A stretch of DNA of 10,612 nucleotides from Phycisphaerales bacterium (GTDB lineage: Bacteria > Planctomycetota > Phycisphaerae > Tepidisphaerales > Tepidisphaeraceae). The notes below the pieces were generated by a model. It did not search any database and was not told where the DNA came from. It saw only the letters and a list, made by a program, of their open reading frames with translations. The position numbers and the translations under genes are program-made. Positions 6,466-10,612 of the stretch are shown in pieces; position 1 is the first letter of the stretch; each line of letters opens with the position of its first letter. The stretch covers positions 27,095-37,706 of the forward strand of contig PMAK01000233.1 in the NCBI GenBank assembly GCA_003153655.1, read 5' to 3'.

Positions 6466-8295
6466 ATGTCGAAGTTTCGCTTATCGAAGAAGTCCATGGT
6501 CGCGATTGGAGCCGCGATCTGCTGCGCACCGAGTCTGGCTTTGGCGGTGCAAACCTACTCACATCCGACTGGAGAGTATGCCGGCGGCAGCGTGACGGCG
6601 CCGCCTCCCGGTGACAGCTACATGGATATCTCCAACGTCGTCATCACCAACAATGCCACAAACATCTTTTTCCAGATCAATCTGGCTGCGTCGGACGGTG
6701 GACATGCCACCAACATCACCACGGACACAACGCAATCCTACGGCAAATATCAGATCGGATTGGAAACCGTCCCCGGCGCGGGGAACACCGCGGTGTCGAA
6801 TCCATATAACCCCATCGGAATCAGCACGGGCATGAATTATTGGATCGATAACTGGACCAATCAGACCACCGGCGGAACCGTCGCCAGCCCGGACACCGGG
6901 GATGCTCAGGCATTCACGTACACAGGCGGCGCCTGGAGCCAGGTCGCTGGAAACGGCCTGGCCACGGACGTAGCGGGGAATCCCCAGTTTACTCAGACGA
7001 CGCTCGGAATGACCTCGGTGACGACGTCCGTCTCCCTTGCCGCACTCGGCCTCAGCGTCGGCAACCAATTCAACTTCGATGTCTGGACCACGTACGACGG
7101 CGGCGTCGGCGCTGTTGATGCCTTGGATGATTCCGGGGCGGCGACCAGCGAATCGTCCCCCACCTATATCAACCCGTACGCTCCCACCCCGTACGACTCC
7201 GCCACGGCTCCAGGTTCGACCTACTCAACGACGACATTCGGAGTTGTCACCCCAACCTTCACCTGGAATGACTCCACAGCCGCCGCGGGATTCGCCGACG
7301 GCACGACCTGGGACATCAACGACACCAATCAATACAACTGGAACAACGGCATTTTCGCCGACTATTACACCGACAACATCAACGTCATCTTCAATGACAT
7401 CAACAACGGCAATTACAACGTCACGCTGAACACCACCGTCAATCCCAATTCCGTGGTGGTCAACAACAGCGCCGGCAATTACACGATCAGCGGGACGGGC
7501 AGCATCGCGGGAACGGGATCGCTCACCAAAATGGGGACCAGCACGCTGACGCTCTCGACTGTTAACACCTACAGCGGCGGCACAACCGTCAGCGCGGGCA
7601 AGCTGGTGATCGGCGTCAATGGCGCGCTGCCGGATCACAGCCTCACCATTACCGGCGGAAAGGTCCAGTTGGCGCAAAACACCGGTGGGGCAAAGCTGAC
7701 ATCATTGTCGATTTCCGGCGGCGGCGTGCTGGATATCGAAAATAACCATCTGCTTCTCACCTACGCGCCGGGCACACAAGCCGCGACGGATGCGTCGATC
7801 CGCGCCGACCTCGTCGCCGGTTATGCCGGTGGAACCTGGGCCGGAACCAACGGCATCAACAGTTCGGTCGCCGCGGTGACGAGCGGATTTGCGCTGGGCT
7901 ATGCCGATGGGGCGGATGGCGTCGTGGCCGGTCTTTCGTCTGGTCAGATTGAAATCAAATACACCCTATATGGCGACGCCAACCTTGACGGCGTGGTCAG
8001 CGGCGATGACTTCACCATCCTGGTCGGAAACCTCGGCAAGTCGGTCACCGCCTGGGACCAGGGTGACTTCAACTACGATGGTGTTGTCAGCGGTGACGAT
8101 TACACTCTGCTGGTCGGCAATCTCGGCAAGTCAGCCACCGGAGCGGACATCACGCTTCCGGCAGCCGACTACGCCGCGATCGACGCGTTCGCCGCGGCGA
8201 ACGGGCTGATGGCTGATGTTCCGGAGCCGGCGACGATGAGCCTTTTGGCTCTGGGCACGTTTGGTTTGCTCGCACGCCGGCGGCGAAATTCCTGA
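6466..8295 (+). CDS. exported PEP-CTERM protein with autotransporter-type repeat and dockerin-like repeats
   Basis: A 609-residue surface or matrix protein. A signal peptide spans about 1-27 (KKSMVAIGAAICCAPSLALA). Residues 28-265 are Thr/Asn/Gly-rich and look like a beta-sandwich (MDISNVVITNNATNIFFQINLA at 53-74 recalls DOMON/CBM9-type folds, weakly). Residues 266-430 are beta-helix-like, with a passenger-associated autotransporter repeat at about 345-383 (GTGSLTKMGTSTLTLS, NTYSGGTTVSAGKLVIG). Residues 502-556 hold two EF-hand-like dockerin segments with GDANLDG and GDFNYDG calcium-loop patterns. The tail is VPEPAT (585-590), a hydrophobic stretch and RRRR (604-607), the PEP-CTERM/exosortase sorting signal. 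Family knowledge says such tails are processed by exosortase and the protein goes to the cell surface or an extracellular matrix. Codon use is rich in AAC, ACC and GGC, as expected for this composition. It may hold carbohydrate or partner proteins near the secreted glycosidases; that is inference. Confidence 0.9.
   Translation: MSKFRLSKKSMVAIGAAICCAPSLALAVQTYSHPTGEYAGGSVTAPPPGDSYMDISNVVITNNATNIFFQINLAASDGGHATNITTDTTQSYGKYQIGLETVPGAGNTAVSNPYNPIGISTGMNYWIDNWTNQTTGGTVASPDTGDAQAFTYTGGAWSQVAGNGLATDVAGNPQFTQTTLGMTSVTTSVSLAALGLSVGNQFNFDVWTTYDGGVGAVDALDDSGAATSESSPTYINPYAPTPYDSATAPGSTYSTTTFGVVTPTFTWNDSTAAAGFADGTTWDINDTNQYNWNNGIFADYYTDNINVIFNDINNGNYNVTLNTTVNPNSVVVNNSAGNYTISGTGSIAGTGSLTKMGTSTLTLSTVNTYSGGTTVSAGKLVIGVNGALPDHSLTITGGKVQLAQNTGGAKLTSLSISGGGVLDIENNHLLLTYAPGTQAATDASIRADLVAGYAGGTWAGTNGINSSVAAVTSGFALGYADGADGVVAGLSSGQIEIKYTLYGDANLDGVVSGDDFTILVGNLGKSVTAWDQGDFNYDGVVSGDDYTLLVGNLGKSATGADITLPAADYAAIDAFAAANGLMADVPEPATMSLLALGTFGLLARRRRNS
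7987..8133 (+). repeat. duplicated dockerin-like segment within the PEP-CTERM protein
   Basis: DGVVSGDDFTILVGNLGKS (residues 508-526, bases 7987-8043) and DGVVSGDDYTLLVGNLGKS (538-556, bases 8077-8133) match at 17 of 19 residues, while the DNA differs at several third codon positions. Each follows an Asp/Asn-rich calcium-loop start (GDANL, GDFNY). This is the two-copy layout of type I dockerins. Confidence 0.85.
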
Positions 8296-8322
8296 GCCGA
8301 TTATTTCTCATCAATGGAAATG

Positions 8323-8357
8323 AAACAGCCCCGGCAGCATCTGCCGGGGCTGTTTTT
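8323..8357 (+). terminator. Rho-independent terminator after the PEP-CTERM gene
   Basis: A perfect 15-bp stem (8323-8337 with 8341-8355) has a CAT loop and a run of five T at 8353-8357, 28 bases after the stop codon. On the other strand the stem is followed by TTTCATTT, so it may also end the convergent rplI transcript, whose stop codon is at 8402. Confidence 0.92.
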
Positions 8358-8401
8358 ATTCCGCGCTATATGCGCCGATGAAATGCCGGCGGCGGGAGAA
8401 T

Positions 8402-8941
8402 TTACTTTTTCACATTCTCGAAATTGCTGGCCGGGGGCGGCTCGGCGGCCTTGGCCTTTGCAGTTTCATCGATCAGAGTCTTGCTCTCTTTGTCCGGAGC
8501 AACCCACACCTTTACATCCGACGAGAGATCCTCGGCGAAACGAATGGTTACGGTGTACTTTTCAATCCGATCGAGCTTGCCCGGAAGGTTCACATCATCG
8601 GGATTGATATTGAAGCCCTGACCCTGAAGAGCCTTGGCGATATCCGTCGCGCTGACTGAGCCGAAGAGATGTCCGCGCTCGTTGGCCTTTCGCTCGAGTG
8701 TGACTTCGACGCCTTCGAGCTGCTTGATGAGCGCCACTTGTTGCTCGCGCCGCTCGCGTTCCTGGCGTTCGATCTCCTTGCGCCGGGCTTCGATCTTTTT
8801 GACGTTGCCGGGCGTCGGCTCGGCCGCGAGACCCTGGGGCAGAAGATAGTTCCTCGCATATCCGGCGGAGACTTCCACCACATCGCCGACGCGACCGACA
8901 TGCTTGATGCTCTCATTTAATAGTAGTTTTACGTTTGGCAT
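8402..8941 (-). CDS. rplI: 50S ribosomal protein bL9
   Basis: A 179-residue ribosomal protein that binds 23S rRNA at the base of the L1 stalk. The N-terminal domain carries the L9 signature GRVGDVVEVSAGYARNYLLP (16-35) followed by QGLA. A long charged linker helix (about 45-75, EARRKEIERQERERRE) connects to the C-terminal domain (about 76-150, with ANERGHLFGSVSATDIAKAL at 86-105). It is longer than the roughly 150 residues of typical bL9 because of a Lys/Ala/Pro-rich tail (about 155-179). AAAGGA at 8950-8955 lies eight bases before the ATG. It is the last gene of the pth-rpsF-ssb-rplI block, 29 bases after ssb, and converges on the PEP-CTERM gene. Confidence 0.97.
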   Translation of the reverse strand: MPNVKLLLNESIKHVGRVGDVVEVSAGYARNYLLPQGLAAEPTPGNVKKIEARRKEIERQERERREQQVALIKQLEGVEVTLERKANERGHLFGSVSATDIAKALQGQGFNINPDDVNLPGKLDRIEKYTVTIRFAEDLSSDVKVWVAPDKESKTLIDETAKAKAAEPPPASNFENVKK

Positions 8942-8953
8942 AATAAGAGTCCT

Positions 8954-8985
8954 TTAAAACGGAATTTCGCCTAAAACGGGATTTC
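8954..8985 (-). repeat. near-duplicate of the SSB tail coding sequence across the ssb stop codon
   Basis: On the minus strand, the last codons and stop of ssb (GAAATCCCGTTTTAG, 8985-8971) are echoed 17 bases downstream by GAAATTCCGTTTTAA (8968-8954): 13 of 15 bases match. Each copy spells Glu-Ile-Pro-Phe-stop, but the second is out of frame with ssb. The second copy runs into the rplI ribosome site. Confidence 0.7.
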
Positions 8986-9465
8986 CTTATCATCGAACTG
9001 CTGCTCGTCGCCGAAGGGCGCTTCCTGCGGCGGCTGCGATTGAGGCGCACCGCGCTGTTGCTGCGGCCTGGAAGGGGCGCGGGTCTGATCTTCGCCGCCG
9101 CCACCCTGCGATGGCGCGCCACCGCCTGCATCGCGTCCACCGAGAAACTGGAAGTTCTCGATCACGACCGTGAGTTTGCTGCGTTTGCCGCCGCCCTGCT
9201 TGTCTTCCCACGAATCGAATTTCAGGCGGCCTTCGATATAGAGTTGCTTGCCCTTCTGGCAATATTGATTGATGACCTCAGCCGATCGGCCAAATGCCGT
9301 ACAATCGACAAAACAGACCTCTTCGCGGTCTTCGCCGGTGGCGGATTTGAACTTGCGATTGGTCGCCAGGCCGAACTCAGCCACCGCGGTTTGGCTGGGA
9401 AGGTATTTGAGCTGGGGATCGCGCGTCAGGTTGCCGATCAGGATCACTCGATTCACGTTGGCCAT
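8971..9465 (-). CDS. ssb: single-stranded DNA-binding protein
   Basis: A 164-residue SSB that coats single-stranded DNA during replication, recombination and repair. The OB fold spans about 1-110: MANVNRVILIGNLTRDPQLKY at the start, FGLATNRKFK (31-40), EEVCFVDCTAFGRSAEVINQY (48-68) and KGKQLYIEGRLKFDSW (71-86). A Gly/Gln/Pro-rich disordered linker (about 111-155) leads to the acidic tip DDKEIPF (158-164), the conserved partner-binding end of bacterial SSBs; a Lys interrupts the usual run of acidic residues. AGAGG (9472-9476) sits six bases before ATG 9465. It lies between rpsF (36-base gap) and rplI (29-base gap), an arrangement that couples it to ribosomal protein expression. Confidence 0.97.
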   Translation of the reverse strand: MANVNRVILIGNLTRDPQLKYLPSQTAVAEFGLATNRKFKSATGEDREEVCFVDCTAFGRSAEVINQYCQKGKQLYIEGRLKFDSWEDKQGGGKRSKLTVVIENFQFLGGRDAGGGAPSQGGGGEDQTRAPSRPQQQRGAPQSQPPQEAPFGDEQQFDDKEIPF

Positions 9466-9501
9466 GGGTCACCTCTATAGCTAATTGGCGAATAGGCGAA
9501 A

Positions 9502-9984
9502 TCAATCCTTTGCCATCGCGTCGGCGGATTCTTCGCGGCCGCCGCGTCCGGGCGGACGGCTGTCGCGGCGCGGTGCCGGTCGATCTTCCCATTGCGGGCG
9601 ATCCCAGGGATTTCGCTCTTCGCGCGGAAGGATCGGCTGGGGCTCGACGGCCGCCATCTCGGTTTCATTGAGATGATCGCCCTTGGTCACCATTACGCGG
9701 AGCATCTGATCGCTGAGTTCGACATCGCGGACGATGCCGGCGACGCCTTCCGGCGGGGCCTTGAAGAAGCAGACGATATATAGCCCGCGTTTTTCGCCGC
9801 GGATTTCATACGCCAGCTTGCGCTCGTCCCATTTCTTGATGACGATGACTTTTCCCTCGTGCTTCTCGACGATCCCGCGGACGAGCTTTTGTGCGTTGTC
9901 CAGATCGGCAGCAAAGGCCGATCCGAGCAGGAACATTGATTCGTACGTGTTGATCGTCTTATCTCTAACGTTCGCCTTTGCCAT
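9502..9984 (-). CDS. rpsF: 30S ribosomal protein bS6
   Basis: A 160-residue small-subunit protein that pairs with bS18 on the platform of the 30S subunit. The ferredoxin-like core is about residues 11-103: INTYESMFLLGSAF (11-24), VIKKWDERKLAYEIRGEKRGLYIVCFF (48-74) and the final strand LRVMVTKGD (95-103). A C-terminal extension of about 55 residues, rich in Arg, Pro, Glu and Asp (EERNPWDRPQWEDRPAPRR), exceeds the typical bS6 length and is probably disordered. AAGGAG (9994-9999) lies nine bases before the ATG. It is the first ribosomal gene after pth (63-base gap); a GC hairpin lies in that gap. The partner gene rpsR, often found between ssb and rplI, is absent here. Confidence 0.96.
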   Translation of the reverse strand: MAKANVRDKTINTYESMFLLGSAFAADLDNAQKLVRGIVEKHEGKVIVIKKWDERKLAYEIRGEKRGLYIVCFFKAPPEGVAGIVRDVELSDQMLRVMVTKGDHLNETEMAAVEPQPILPREERNPWDRPQWEDRPAPRRDSRPPGRGGREESADAMAKD

Positions 9985-10016
9985 AAAACAAGACTCCTTG
10001 CGGTTATATCTTAGCA

Positions 10017-10033
10017 GCGGCGCCGAGCGCCGC
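10017..10033 (-). promoter_or_regulatory. GC-rich hairpin in the rpsF leader
   Basis: GCGGCGC and GCGCCGC form a perfect 7-bp stem around a three-base loop, in the 63-base gap between the pth stop and the rpsF start. There is no U run on the minus strand, so it is not a classic terminator. It could be a leader structure used by bS6 for self-control, as known for rpsF leaders in other bacteria, or a weak pause site. Confidence 0.35.
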
Positions 10034-10047
10034 GGGCTGAATTCAAT

Positions 10048-10612
10048 CTAAATTCGCTCCACATCCGCGTTGTACACATTCATCGCGGTTTCGATTCCTT
10101 TTTCGATCCAGGTCAAAATCGCGGCCGCCGAGCGTTCCAGGGCCGGCCCGACTGCCCGGCGCTGCTCTTCGCTGAAGCGTCCGAGCACATAATCGCGTCC
10201 CGGGACGCGTGGCGGCGCGGGATCGATTCCGATCCTGAGCCGCGGATACTGATCGGTGCCGATCGCGCGTTCGATGTCCTTCAATCCGTTGTGGCCGCCG
10301 GGGCTTCCCGCGGAACGAATCCTGATCTTGCCGGAGGGCAACGCCAGGTCGTCGAGCACAACGATCATTTCAGCCGGCGACACCTGATAGAACGCCATCG
10401 CCGCCTGCACGGATCGGCCGCTGTCGTTCATGTAGGTCGTCGGCTTCAGCAGCAGGACTTTTTCAGATCCGCCGCTGTGGATGGAGACCGTTCCATCCAG
10501 AATCAGGCCGTCGAACTTTTTCTTCGCGAGGCGGCCGAACTCTTCTTTCTTTCCGATCCAGCCGAGGCGGGCGGCCAGTTCATCCAGCGCCTCCCAGCCG
10601 ATGTTGTGGCGG
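10048..10612 (-). CDS. pth: peptidyl-tRNA hydrolase, lacking its first residues (start beyond window)
   Basis: 187 codons plus stop are visible; about 20 N-terminal residues, including the GNPG motif, should lie outside. The enzyme cleaves peptidyl-tRNA released from stalled ribosomes, freeing tRNA. Visible signatures: RHNIGW at the window edge carries the catalytic His (His20 in E. coli numbering); LLLKPTTYMNDSG carries the Asn of the substrate site (Asn68); VVLDDLALPSGKIRIR carries the conserved Asp (Asp93); GSPGGHNGLKDIERAIGT carries Asn114; and YPRLRIGID and DYVLGRFS complete the core. A short Met-initiated frame beginning at 10431 is internal, because the reading frame continues upstream with clear Pth sequence. 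It is first of the visible pth-rpsF-ssb-rplI block. Confidence 0.96.
   Translation of the reverse strand, partial: RHNIGWEALDELAARLGWIGKKEEFGRLAKKKFDGLILDGTVSIHSGGSEKVLLLKPTTYMNDSGRSVQAAMAFYQVSPAEMIVVLDDLALPSGKIRIRSAGSPGGHNGLKDIERAIGTDQYPRLRIGIDPAPPRVPGRDYVLGRFSEEQRRAVGPALERSAAAILTWIEKGIETAMNVYNADVERI

Noticed and set aside
9040..9480. Plus-strand open frame opposite ssb
   Set aside because: ssb is unambiguous by its OB fold and tip; the opposite frame is a by-product.
10017..10033. Hairpin as a terminator for pth
   Set aside because: No T run follows on the minus strand, and the downstream ribosomal genes are probably cotranscribed.

Overview
The window looks like chromosomal DNA from a planctomycete, most likely of the Phycisphaerae type; that placement is an inference. 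It rests on four things seen together: a pseudopilin-like protein with a type III (prepilin) signal heading a sugar-degradation operon, a PEP-CTERM surface protein carrying a duplicated dockerin-type repeat just before its sorting tail, moderately high GC, and a pth-rpsF-ssb-rplI block that lacks rpsR.

Left part (1-3532, all on the minus strand): a compact four-gene operon read from right to left. It encodes a pseudopilin-like protein, a small membrane-anchored protein of unknown function, a secreted GH53 endo-beta-1,4-galactanase, and the N-terminal part of a GH2 beta-galactosidase that runs off the window. Intergenic gaps are 40, 10 and 5 bases. The operon looks built to attack beta-1,4-galactan (for example pectic galactan side chains): the galactanase releases galacto-oligosaccharides and the GH2 enzyme trims galactose from them.

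Middle (3533-3773): a divergent intergenic region with several dyads. These are an 11-bp inverted repeat pair (3639-3649 / 3756-3766), an 8-bp pair next to it (3621-3628 / 3748-3755), and a tight operator-like dyad at 3716-3736. This is the natural place for shared control of both directions.

Right of it on the plus strand: a second, secreted GH2 beta-galactosidase with C-terminal DUF4982-like and Ig-like regions (3774-6308). It is followed by a 609-residue exported protein with an autotransporter-type beta repeat, a tandem dockerin-like repeat and a PEP-CTERM tail (6466-8295). A strong hairpin terminator at 8323-8357 closes this part.

Far right (8402-10612, minus strand): a housekeeping operon read right to left as pth (5' end outside the window), rpsF, ssb, rplI. 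A near-duplicate of the SSB C-terminal tip coding sequence lies just after the ssb stop codon.

No tRNA, rRNA, CRISPR array, transposase or integrase was seen. The most distinctive items are the pseudopilin-led galactan operon facing a secreted GH2 enzyme across a dyad-rich control region, the modular PEP-CTERM/dockerin protein, and the echoed SSB tail.
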